Shown here: piece after piece, positions 29,648 to 39,161 of the stretch
Numbering within the stretch: the stretch's first letter is position 1
How the letters are laid out: every line of letters begins with the position of its first letter
Origin: Campanula takesimana
Taxonomy: Eukaryota > Streptophyta > Magnoliopsida > Asterales > Campanulaceae
NCBI GenBank assembly: GCA_026119855.1
Contig: JAOWBW010000302.1
Span: forward strand, 1,026,339 to 1,090,338
Length of the DNA stretch: 64,000 nucleotides
Reading direction: 5' to 3'
Notes under the pieces: model-generated
What the model saw: the letters and a program-made list of their open reading frames with translations, nothing else
What the model was told of the DNA's origin: nothing
The model's database searches: none
Program-made: the position numbers and the translations under genes

Positions 29648-30197
29648 ATAGCTACTTTGTCTGGGGCTGCACGAAGACATGGTTGCCGTCATCGGAGACG
29701 ATTCTGAAGATAATGTGGACCCAAGGACATTGGTGGTACCCATGGGGGACAAGCTCAAGAATTGGTGCATCATTGGGGGACCCATAGCTACTCCGGAATT
29801 TATGGTGGGAATACTGGGGCTTACTCCTTCTCCTGTCGCCACTCCTGCAGCATCTCCTGTCACTCACCCAAAATCCCCGTCCCCAGAGTCTAGTGTGTTA
29901 CATTTTGAATTTGAGTCTTCCTCTAAGTCTGACGACCTTACGTCCGAAGACTATGATCTTGTCGCAAACGCTATTTTTCCTTTTGCCATGAATGAAACCC
30001 TTGACCTTTCCGAGTATCCCTCCATAGTCACTCTTTTAACTGATAAATTGGCTAATAATCAAACTAATGATATACACTTAGTTAATAACGATTCATTAGA
30101 AGAGGCAGACACAGACACATTAAATGACGAATAAATTAAAGAAATCTCAGAACAGGTTATTAATCAAAAAGAATCTCGAGCCTAAGCTGCCGATGAG
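29648..30197 (+). CDS. Element D: acidic linker between protease and reverse transcriptase
   Basis: A frame at 29679-30134 encodes an acidic, low-complexity segment (FESSSKSDDLTSEDYDL ... FAMNETLDLSEYPSI). It parallels the B linker at 48855-49496 (VFPFFVNEIFDLSKYPEI). In a working element it would be part of the polyprotein. Here it is separated by stops. Confidence 0.6.
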
Positions 30198-30764
30198 GTG
30201 TTAACATGCGTGAATTTGGGGACCGAAGCCGAGCATAAGGAAACGCAGATTGGAAGCTTCTTCATCGGAGCCGAAAGGGAAGCACTGATTGAGCTACTCA
30301 GAGAATATGTGGATGTGTTCGCATGGTCTTATAAAGACATGCCGGGGCTCGACAACTCAATCGTAGAGCACAGAATCCCGACAGCACCAGACGCTAAGCC
30401 AGTCAAACAGAAGCTGCGCCGTATTAATCCGGAATGGTCTTTGCAAGTGAAGGAAGAAATTGAGAAGCTACTCCATGTGGGTTTCATCAGGGTGATCGAG
30501 TATCCAACTTGGTTATCAAATCTGGTGACTGTCAAGAAATCCAACGGTAAAGTCAGAGTATGTGTGGACTTTCGGGATCTCAACAAAGCTATGCCGAAGG
30601 ATGACTTCCCCTTGCCAAATATCGAAATGTTGGTGGACGCGACCGCCCATTATGAGGTCAAGTCGTTTGTTGATGGGTTTGCCGGCTATAACCAGATCGA
30701 GACAACCGAGGAGGACCAAGAAGCGACCCCCTCCACAACCTCGTGGAGGACCATCAGTCGGTGA
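30198..30764 (+). pseudogene. Element D: truncated reverse transcriptase
   Basis: It begins with the usual lead-in (REYVDVFAWSYKDMPGLD), then KLLHVGFIRVIEYPTWLSN, VRVCVDFRDLNKAMPKDDFPLP and SFVDGFAGYNQI. It breaks off just after GYNQIE. The segment with the catalytic Y/F-x-D-D box is absent, so no polymerase activity is possible from this copy. Confidence 0.85.
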
Positions 30765-30773
30765 GTTCGAGCC

Positions 30774-31529
30774 GTGTTGAGAATGCAGTCTCCCCGAAAC
30801 AAAGCCGAAAAGAAAGAACTCGTCAAGTTACTGCAACACCTCAACCATTTTACAACAGTGGGGGAGCCGACACTCAGAGAAATAGAAAGGGCCCGCGACC
30901 AAGAATGGAGTTCGAGATGTGAGTTCGCATTATGCTGCCTCAAGGAGTACCTCGTGAATACCCCAATCCTACACCCGGCACATGGGAATGAACTTCAGAC
31001 CCCAACACCAACGACAGAATCGTGGCCCTCGCGCCAGGAGAAGGAAATCAGTGAAAAAATGCAAAGATTTTTGGAAAAATATCCCCTCTCAGTCCCCCGC
31101 TACACAAGAATAGGGACCCCTTTCGCAAAATTTTTCGACCAATTAAGACAAATGGGCAAGATGCAACAGCTAGGAGAACATTCACTCCTCTCCGAATTAC
31201 CACCCCTTCAACTATTTGAACCTACCAAAAGTTGCTCTTACCACCAAAATGAAGGCCATGACACCAACGACTGTGTCGCTCTACAAAGAAAAATCCAAAG
31301 CTTGATGGACGAGAACATGCTCACCGGCGTGAAAGGATTTTGGTTGTATAGAGAAAACGAAAACTTAGAACTCCTCGGTTGCTACGAAATCGAGCCTTAT
31401 GTGAGGAACAGCCCAGAGATACTCTCGCACCTGACTGCAGAAACGATTCAAGACATCTCAAGAGAAATAGGGGATTTGAAGCAACGCGTCGACGCGATGA
31501 CCAAAGCTCGAGGCGCGCCACAAGACTAG
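30774..31529 (+). CDS. Element D: chimeric ORF with RT-connection remnant and a gag-type knuckle
   Basis: 251 codons. The start resembles the RT connection region (CLKEYLVNTPILHPA). Then comes an unrelated stretch with a third zinc-knuckle-like motif, CSYHQNEGHDTNDC followed by VALQRKIQSLMDENML, as seen in other Tat gag proteins. The end is SREIGDLKQRVDAMTKARG. This looks like gag sequence rejoined behind a deleted pol, and may have replaced the missing domains during template switching. Whether it is translated is unknown. Confidence 0.55.
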   Translation: MLRMQSPRNKAEKKELVKLLQHLNHFTTVGEPTLREIERARDQEWSSRCEFALCCLKEYLVNTPILHPAHGNELQTPTPTTESWPSRQEKEISEKMQRFLEKYPLSVPRYTRIGTPFAKFFDQLRQMGKMQQLGEHSLLSELPPLQLFEPTKSCSYHQNEGHDTNDCVALQRKIQSLMDENMLTGVKGFWLYRENENLELLGCYEIEPYVRNSPEILSHLTAETIQDISREIGDLKQRVDAMTKARGAPQD

Positions 31530-31654
31530 ACAGAATGGCAGATTTGGATGGCAGCCCGTTCAAGGAACCAGTCAACCTCAGCAAGCTCAGACGCTACTAC
31601 GACTAGTATCCCCCCTTCTCAAAAAAAATGTTTACTACGCAAAAAGAAGCCCGA

Positions 31655-31742
31655 TAGACTGAAAACCCGCAAAGGGCGGTCTATGAAAAATAAGGGTGCG
31701 TACAAAGCTCGCTAGATCGAAAACCCGCAAGGGCGGTCTAGG
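31655..31742 (+). ncRNA. Element D: two copies of the ACCCG/GGGCGG hairpin
   Basis: TAGACTgaaaACCCG-caaa-GGGCGGTCTA at 31655-31683 and CTAGATCgaaaACCCG-caa-GGGCGGTCTAG at 31711-31741. The outer stem varies (TAGAC/GTCTA, CTAGA/TCTAG) with pairing kept. They match two copies in element B at 18791-18888. Confidence 0.55.
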
Positions 31743-31807
31743 CAAAAGTTAGAGCATTCCCCCTTCTATCTTCCCTTTCTCTAAAATCATTCTAGTCTGA
31801 CTGGAGT

Positions 31808-31884
31808 GAACTACGGTGACTTGAGCCCCTTAGTCCTATTTGTAAAAAGGGGAACGTAGGCAGCCTTTCAAAAGGTGCGGTCTA
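31808..31884 (+). ncRNA. Element D: two-hairpin RNA module after pol
   Basis: GAACTACGGTGACTTGAG, hairpin CCCCTT ... AAGGGG, GAACGTAGG, hairpin CCTT-tcaa-AAGG, then TGCGGTCTA. Compared with the LTR copy the first stem is entirely different in sequence yet still pairs. Confidence 0.55.
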
Positions 31885-32114
31885 AAAAAATAAGTAAACA
31901 TCCAAATCTTGTCAAAGCAATAAAGATAGAAGTTGTGTTTTCCGAAAGCAAAAACTTTTATTTTCATAGTCATTGCATGTTAACACTTATTTGATGAGTC
32001 TAAGCTTGACATACTTTTTGAATAAATAACCTATTCTGAAATTGAAACTAAAAAACAAAAAATAAATTAAATTAAAACAATGTGTTTGCAACGACTATCG
32101 AAGGATCCTCGGAG
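31885..32114. other. Element D: spacer between RNA modules and antisense gene
   Basis: AT-rich, with no gene supported. It is where the 3' ends of the sense and antisense transcripts of D would meet. Confidence 0.35.
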
Positions 32115-33541
32115 TTACTCTTTAGTGCCACTCGTGCCTTCGGTCTCTTTCTTCTTGCTTTGACCACGACGAATCTTTTTCTTGTTAGGATTCTCGCAAA
32201 ACCTCCTCTCAAATTCACTAACCCCTTTAGCTTTGACACTAAGAGTCTCCCCATCCTTTCTCTTCCTTGAAGTCCCCGCTCCATCTCCATTAGCCATGCT
32301 CTGACTCCTCTTCCTCTCATAAGCCATCGCCTCCTTCATCCTCAATGAACAACTAGGAGCACAGGATGCCAAAATAGTGCCCCTCAGGGTCTCTAGAGTC
32401 TGCTCCGTTTGCCCAAGTCTCTCCATAAACCAATCCAAATACTCTCGTGATAGGTAGGTGTTGTTGGAGCGTGTGATGAGAGTCCTATGGCAAAAACCGG
32501 CCCGCCCCACATTTGAGAAAGGAGAACCGAAGCGCTATCGTCCAAATGAAGTATGCCAAAAAGAAAACGGGTCCTCTCCTCATCCCAACCCTCGGGGATG
32601 GTTTGCACTAGACCATATTGCCGGAGTACTCTAGCAGGGTAGTAGAAAGTGGTCCCAAAAAATGACGGAACTTTAATCATGTACAGTCCCACTTGCTTCT
32701 CCCTCACGGAATTAATGTGCCAATGGGGCACCACCCACTTGATGTCATCGGTCACCATCTCCGCCAATTACCTCTCCCAACCCTTGAGAGTCATGCCCTC
32801 GAATCTCTCCTCCATACCTTTAATACGGTGCATCCATGGGGACACCACCGAAGAAAACGCTGGCTTGTTCACTCGGAGCCTTTCTTGCAACCACATGGTC
32901 AAAAGTCTATTACTGCCGCACGGCATCCCGCCATAAACCGCAAGATGAGGAATCCCACAAATGACCTCCCCAAGGATGGCCGGTATAATGTCATGTCCCG
33001 AACGAGCCGCATTCACCATAGTCAAACATCCCTCACTAGCACATCCAACTTTGGAAGTGAAAAGAATAGAAGCAAATAAACACAAGGCAAGATGGTCCAA
33101 AGAACGGTCCGAGGTTACATCCGCGTGCATAAAGTGCCTTGGCATCCAAGAAAGGTCGACGTAGCCACCTCTAGCATACTTACCAAGGTCATCTACGGGC
33201 ACACCAAATGCTATCAACTTGTCATGCAAAGAAATAAAATCAAAGGGCAATGCAAGTGTACCCTTCCCTTCACAACCGCAAAGCGCCTTGATGTCTTCAT
33301 AAGTGGGTACCATCTCATTAAAAGAAAAGTTGAAAACGTGAAGAGTGTTGTTCCAAAACTTCCCGCAAGCTTGCAAGAGGTTAGTGTTGGAGTTCATGTG
33401 CGAGAATGACCAAAGACACTTGATCCCATAGCGCTTCTCAAATTTCCTGCGACAAGGACCGGATATCTTGGCAACCCACTTTTCCAAAGATGTTATGAAA
33501 GCCCCTTTTTCAAGTCTAGAAAGCCTTGCATTGTGATCCAT
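32115..33541 (-). pseudogene. Element D antisense gene 1: DUF7745-like plant transposon protein, broken
   Basis: The start is the ATG at 33541 (MDHNARLSRLEKGAF). Typical text is KFEKRYG, FWNNTLHVFNFSFNEMVPTYEDIKALCG and GGYVDLSWMPRHF. By memory this resembles the DUF7745 domain of plant transposon proteins, a relative of PMD-type helical modules. A TAA interrupts the frame at about 32768, and the same frame resumes as LAEMVTDDIKWVVPHWHIN. A frameshift near 32480-32510 leads into a basic tail rich in Lys/Arg (TSRKRKDGE, NKKKIRRGQSKKK) ending at 32115. The gene runs against D's gag-pol and is preceded by six GGCC-n4-GGCC sites. Function unknown. Confidence 0.6.
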
Positions 33542-33690
33542 GGCAAAAGAAGAGCAAGTTGATGATTGGAACTCAAAATTGATCAAAAGAGCTGCTGGTA
33601 CGAATTTGAATAGGACACAAACTCCCATTAAATACTACACAACTCCCAATTCTTGCCAGGAAAAGGAAAACCGGAGGCAGCGCGGGACTT

Positions 33691-33844
33691 GGCCACGCGG
33701 CCACATATGCTCTTGGCCCCGCGGCCGATGTTGTCCTTGGCCAGGCGGCCAACTTCGTCCTAGGCCACGCGGCCAACATTGCTCCGGGTCTTGCCATGGC
33801 CATGCGGCCAACATTGCTCCGGGCCTCGCCATGGCCAGGCGGCC
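33691..33844 (-). promoter_or_regulatory. Element D: six GGCCACGCGGCC-type sites upstream of antisense gene 1
   Basis: Sites start at 33691, 33715, 33739, 33763, 33798 and 33833. Variants are GGCCACGC, GGCCCCGC, GGCCAGGC and GGCCATGC, each followed by GGCC. Spacing is 24, 24, 24, 35, 35 bp. They lie 150-303 bp before the ATG and repeat the LTR promoter motif. Confidence 0.65.
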
Positions 33845-34119
33845 AACATCGCTCCATGCAGAAATCCAGTTTGTTTCCTCCCACTCCGTAACGGATCCAT
33901 GCAACTACGTACCTGCCCCGTCCCATGGCTCATGCATTGTATAAAATTAGGAACATTTGTAAAATAAATAGTTTGCACAAGTAGGCTCCCACAATAAAAT
34001 TGCATTTTAGAAACATAATATACATACATGCATTTTGTACATCTGTTCTATACGTACATATTCCTCTGCTCTCTATTAGCTAATAGTGTAGGAAATAAAG
34101 ATGGAAAGATGGGCCCCGC
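33845..34119. other. Element D: spacer between the two antisense genes
   Basis: No gene supported. It lies downstream of the PMD gene stop and upstream of the palindrome cluster of antisense gene 1. Confidence 0.35.
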
Positions 34120-36339
34120 CTAATCAGAATCCTCCTCCGTGGTGTCTCCACGCCGCGCTAAAGCTCGAGAGCTACCAGCACCCGAACTCCATCCCCGGAC
34201 CACTCGACCACCAGTGTGAGAAGAGCCCGCACCGTTCGGAGACCGCTCACGACGCTGGGGTGACGCAACGTCGTCCCTCTGACAAGTACATGAATGGTAC
34301 GCCTCCCTCAGTAAACGCATCAACACGTTCTCCCGCCGAGCTGAATGGATATATGCCTCCCGAGTCACCTGAAAGGGAAGCCAAGGCAAATGATTACAAT
34401 GCAGAAAGAAATAGGTGTGTGCAAACATGACTAATATAAAGCACAAAGCCATACCCCAGCGTCGGGCAGAGGAATGAATGTCTCCTCAACAAGATCTGCA
34501 TCAGTCGGCTCCAAGCTAAGCTCCACCTCCCGACCGCCCCTCATCACTCTCACGCTACTCGAGCGAAGGGGCATGTCAACCAAAGGTCTACTCCTACCTA
34601 CATAACGGGCCGAGCTCGATCCATCTCCCGATAACATCCTAGCCCGAACCTGAGGGCTGATCAGCCGTGTCCGCACGTAGCCGGCATAGTCATCACCCCC
34701 TCTGTAATGCTCTGCCGGAGTAGGAGCCAAGAAAGTCGCCAACCTCGCGGGAAGGAGCATATCCCGAGGAGGGTCATAAGGAGCCCACGATAACGCACCA
34801 GCCCTGTGCTGACGAACCACCCTCTCTCCGAGATACATGGCCTCCCCGGTGAGACCTACAAGCAGAACCCTAGAAGCGGTCAACTCCACTACATAGGGAC
34901 CCACCGAAGCCTCATTGGACGGACTCCATGGGTAAAATCTAACCCCGATGGGCTCAGACATTGCGAACACCCTCCTCAGATCAGCAGCATCCACCGTCTT
35001 CCTATCCCAGTTTCTGCGGGGATGAGCCCTGTTGCCCTCGCACCAGTACGACATGATGGGAACAACCTTGTTGGCGCTCATCACCAACTGAAAAGGGGCG
35101 ACACCAAATATCTCGTACACCCAAGCCTGTGCATGCAATGAAAGAGATATTTCAGACCAAAGGATAGAACAGAAACCTCAACAATGTGAAAAAGAAGGGC
35201 AGTCAAAAGCATACCTCAAAGGCAAACTGAAACCCATCAAAGGCCGATGAGCTAGCCCTCGAGCAATGGTCCAATGCCCGGTAAATCTCAGCCAAACCGG
35301 CTCCACCCCAAGAAATCCCACCGACTAGGTCCAAGTCCACCAGAGCCCCTAGCAGTGAATACCGGCAGACAGTATCCCCACCGGGAAACAAGATCTCTGA
35401 AGAGCTGTACCATAAGAACAGCCGGACCAAACAATCCAAATCATACTCCCCTCTACCAAAGGCCTCAATAGCCGCTTCCACCAAGCGGTTCACCTTCCCG
35501 GCCTCCACTTCATAACCCTTGACACCTCCTCCCAGATCAGTGTCAACTCACAGCAGAGCCTGTCTATAGTCCCGCCGCTCCGCCAAGCTCTCATCAAAAG
35601 GCAAAGGGGTACCAGTAAACCTCAACCCCGTAATAGCCGCGAAATCCGTCGGCGTGATGGTAATCTCTCCCCAACTAAAGTGGAAGGTATGGGTGGTATC
35701 CCACCAGAACTCCCGGCACACCTCTATCACCGCTGCCACCTTCAGGGTAGCCCCGACCATGCGGACACTGTCAAAGAATGGGCCAAATCCCATAGCCTCA
35801 ATCTGAGCACGGAAACCGCCCAGTCCCTCCGGTAGGGACGCCCACAGTTTACCCACAGTCACTGTGGACCCACGAGCCTTGATCCTCTGCAGGTAAACAC
35901 AGCACAGGTACGTTACCATTCTAGCAATCTACAATTCTAGCAATTTAAATTCTAGCATTCCATTATTCTAGCATTTCATATTATGTGCATAAAACATACA
36001 AATGTGCGAGAAGGAGAGGAGTGAAAATTCGAAATTTACCTCTCGCGTCTCCGGAAGCCCCATCGACCAATGGCGCTCAGAGTCGATGTAAAAATCGTAA
36101 TCTTGGTCGAACGTAGACCGCAGCAGATTATCGCGATAATTCCGAGTCGCGGCTCGTGGTCTTAAACCGCCCCGTGGAATCAAGGGGGCCGCTTCAAAGC
36201 CCGCTCCTGGGTCAGCCCCTACATTTCCTCTGCCCTGAGCATCACCGTGCCCCTCTCCTTGTTGCTCTTGTTGTGGAAGCATATGCCCACCTTGGCCCGG
36301 AAAATCCCTAAATAATGCCTCATTGATCCAATCTGCCAT
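34120..36339 (-). pseudogene. Element D antisense gene 2: aminotransferase-like plant mobile domain (PMD) protein, four exons
   Basis: Exons on the minus strand are 36339-36040 (100 codons), 35886-35215 (224), 35126-34455 (224) and 34368-34120 (82 plus stop). Introns start GTAAAT, GTATGC and GTATGG, end in CAG, and are all phase 0, giving 630 residues. Exon 2 has THTFHFSWGEITITPTDFAAITGLRFTG, the PMD signature. Exon 3 begins AWVYEIFGV, matching LWAFAILGM in B. Exon 4 is basic with an acidic end (GDTTEEDSD). The only defect seen is a TGA at 35550-35548 in exon 2. Length and exon phases agree closely with the B gene (626). PMD proteins are nuclear, linked in Arabidopsis to silencing and genome stability, and common in transposons. 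Its role here is not known. Confidence 0.82.
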
Positions 36340-36524
36340 AGCTTCAAGAAATATGTGAAATGAAGTCTTCAAAATTATCAAAATCTGAGCTTTCTCTCTC
36401 TAAAAACTCAATTTTCTCTCTCTAACTCGTCAACAATGGAGGAAGGAAGAAGAAGAAAGAAGAAAGAAGGAGAAGGGGGAGGGTTTCTGGTGATGTGACC
36501 AAGAGTCAGCCCGCCGACAACCTT

Positions 36525-36654
36525 GGCCACGCGGCCACTTATGCGCTTGCGACCCCAGCCGTCAGATCAGCAATCCGCGTGAAGGAGATCTGACCACTCA
36601 GCGGTCTTGGCCACGCGGCCACTATTGCAATTCAGTGTGTTTGGCCACGCGGCC
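36525..36654 (-). promoter_or_regulatory. Element D: three GGCCACGCGGCC sites upstream of the PMD gene
   Basis: Sites are at 36525-36536, 36609-36620 and 36643-36654, with a degenerate copy near 36547-36563. They lie 186-316 bp before the ATG at 36339. The last two are 34 bp apart, as in the LTR. Confidence 0.65.
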
Positions 36655-36724
36655 AACCTTGTCCCTTCGGATAAAATTCCATTTTTGCCCCTGATCTTTT
36701 CCCCTTAATTCATTTTAAATGCCC

Positions 36725-37490
36725 TTAGCACAATTTTGACTGATATTCGTTATCTTTGGGTACGGAAAGCCCCTTAAAATTTCCATTCTTCACCGAATAT
36801 TTGCTTGGGATTTGTATGGTTGTAGAGACCTCGGCGCCTCTATGACATATGCATCCTAGATCGATCGGGATTGGCAGAAGCCTCGGTGTTTCTGTTTGCG
36901 AGAGATCCAGCATCTATTATTAGGATTTGCATGATCGTAGAGACTTCGGCGCCTCTATGACATATGTATCCTTGATCGATTGTGGTTGACAGAAGCCTCG
37001 GCGTTTCTCTTTGCGAGAGATCTGGCATCTATTATTAGGATTTGCATGATCGTAGAGACTTCGGCGCCTCTATATACGCATCCTAGATCGATCGGGATTG
37101 GTAGAAGCCTCTGCGTTTCTGTTTGCGAGAGATCCAGTGTCTATTATTAGGATTTGCATGATCGTAGAGACTTCGGCGCCTCTATGACATACGTATCCTT
37201 GATCGATTGTGGTTGACAGAAGCCTCGGCGTTTCTGTTTGCGAGAGATTCGGCATCTATTATTAGGATTCGTATGATCGTAGAGACTTCGGCGCCTCTAT
37301 GACATACGTATCCTTGATCGATTGTGGTTGACAGAAGCCTCGGCGTTTCTGTTTGCGAGAGATCCAGCATCTATTATTAGGATTCGTATGGTTGTAGAGA
37401 CTTTGGCGCCTCTATGACATACGTATCCTTGATCGATTGTGGTTGACAGAAGCCTCGGCGTTTCTGTTTGCGAGAGATCCGACATCTATT
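36725..37490 (+). repeat. Element D: 115-bp tandem array of small hairpins near the 3' LTR
   Basis: About six units with period near 115 bp (one shortened). Each unit has two hairpins: AGAG-actTCGGCG-CCTCT and ACAGAA-gcCTCGGCG-TTTCTGT. A variant at about 37503-37530 has CAGGAACCCTGGCGATCCTG. The loop core CTCGGCG is kept while stems change with pairing. Minus-strand frames MLDLSQTETPRLL... are by-products of the repeat. Confidence 0.8.
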
Positions 37491-38010
37491 ACTTTAGCGC
37501 AATCGGCAGGAACCCTGGCGATCCTGATTGCGTTTACCATTCCATCTTGGGATTATTTAGACAACGTAGTCTTTATTTTTCCCAAATAACTTCATTACTT
37601 ATGAATGTTCGTTCTTCATACAAGATAGTATCCATAGGTTTATTATCCGCAGCAAAAGTTCGATGTCTCGTCTTTCCCCAATATCTCTGAACTACGACCG
37701 GCTTGATTCCTCGGAGGATACGTAGGAAACCTGAAAAGGTCCAGCCACTCGACCGACGCGGTCATCTATCATCCCCAGCAGGTGCATTTTCCCCAACAAA
37801 AGACGTTGCTTCCCATCAGAGGACAGTCATTCCCAATTTCCATCATATTTGAACTACGTTTGGCTTGATTCCCCCGCGGATACGTAGGTCGCCTGTCAAG
37901 GTCCAGTCGTTCCCTTAGCTTTCATCTGTTTTGAAACTCATGTTTCAGACGGATCCTTCTTTTATCGTCGACCCCACATTGCCTTGCAAGAAGCGTCGCC
38001 GAGGGGCTAC
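37491..38010 (+). ncRNA. Element D: two more two-hairpin RNA modules and the polypurine tract
   Basis: At 37689-37747: GAACTACGACC, hairpin TCCTC-GGAGGA, TACGTAGG, hairpin ACCT-gaaa-AGGT. At 37851-37910: GAACTACGTT, hairpin TCC-cccgc-GGA, TACGTAGG, hairpin GCCT-gtca-AGGT. The purine tract GCCGAGGGGCTAC abuts the 3' LTR at 38011. Confidence 0.55.
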
Positions 38011-39156
38011 TGTTAGTACCCGACCTGAAAATGAGTTTATTAGGACTTGCCCAAAAATACAAGGACTTTATAGGAATTAGAAACCTTGTAAAGACTTGTC
38101 CCGGATTCCCGAAATATCTCATTTATGACAAAATCTATCAAATTAGGTAGTGAATGGTTTCCTTAAAACCATGCAGAAACCCTAGCTTAAGAATCAAGTC
38201 AGCCGGCATCCTTGGCCACGCGGCCAACCTTGCTGCGCGTTGATCTTGGCCACGCGGCCACTCTTGTCACCGGCTTCAACCATGGCCAGGCGGCCAACCT
38301 TGCTCTGGATGATCCTGACCATCAGATCTTCCCATCAGCCTATTATATAAACCATTCCATTCCATTGGTTTTGGGCCGATTGGGAGAGCTCTAAGTATGA
38401 ATTTTGGAGTTCTTAAACACTATTTTTCTCCCTAATTAAGCATTCAAACACTCAAGGAGATAAAGGTTTATTTCTTGCCAACATAGGTAAGTTTTCTAAC
38501 TTATTTCTTCACGTTCTTGCATTATTTCTAATGTAGATATTTAATATTCATGTTCTTGCATGTTTATTCATAGTTTCTTCATATGCTTCGCATGTTCATT
38601 CATATGTTCATACATGTTCTTCATATGTTCATCGTGTTCATAGATTAAAACCTTATTTATGCTATATTTAGGGTTGCGATCTTCGTAATTACATGTTATT
38701 TCATAGCCGATGATGATCGAGGGCTCATCAACCCAAGGATGATCTAGGAACTACTTCTAAACCCTAATCTTTAGGTAATCCCCCCTCATTATGCATGATC
38801 CCGATTCTTCTGCCTATTCTAATTCTCTGCGAACTACGCTGACCTGAGCTTCTCACATTGAGAGGAACGTAGGCAATCTTCGGATCCGGTCTAAATCACT
38901 AACACACTAATAACACATTCATCATGATAGAAAGACCGATCAATTCGGGCAATAGGAGTGATAACGTTCAATATTCTTCTCTTGTTGTAATTTGACCCCC
39001 GAACCCATTAAAAATGCTTTTTTCAATGTTTTGGCTTTAATTAAAACGGCGTCGCGACTCTCATAATTTTAATGTCGTTAAGAATATTCCCTTTGTAAAT
39101 AAAAATAATCACAAGATACTTCCCATGCGTCGCTTCATCGGAAAGGGGTATTCACA
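38011..39156 (+). mobile_element. Element D: 3' LTR
   Basis: 1146 bp, homologous to 23457-24602 throughout. Palindromes are at 38214, 38248 and 38284, TATA at about 38343, and the RNA module at 38831-38894. The target duplication CATGC follows. Confidence 0.92.
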
Positions 39157-39161
39157 CATGC

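Larger units (their letters stand above)
23457..39156 (+). mobile_element. Element D: non-autonomous Tat-type Ty3/gypsy element with antisense genes
   Basis: Identical-length 1146-bp LTRs flank a tRNA-Arg-type primer site, a minisatellite leader, gag, protease with G-patch, and a reverse transcriptase cut before its catalytic centre. RNase H and integrase are absent. After the pol remnant come RNA hairpin modules, two genes on the opposite strand (DUF7745-like and PMD), a 115-bp tandem array and a polypurine tract. I counted about fifteen LTR differences by eye, so it moved fairly recently and must have used enzymes from elsewhere. Confidence 0.9.

Noticed and set aside
36725..37490. Regular repeat-spacer look suggesting a CRISPR array
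   Set aside because: Eukaryotic DNA. The units are contiguous 115-bp tandem copies without unique spacers and no cas genes are near.
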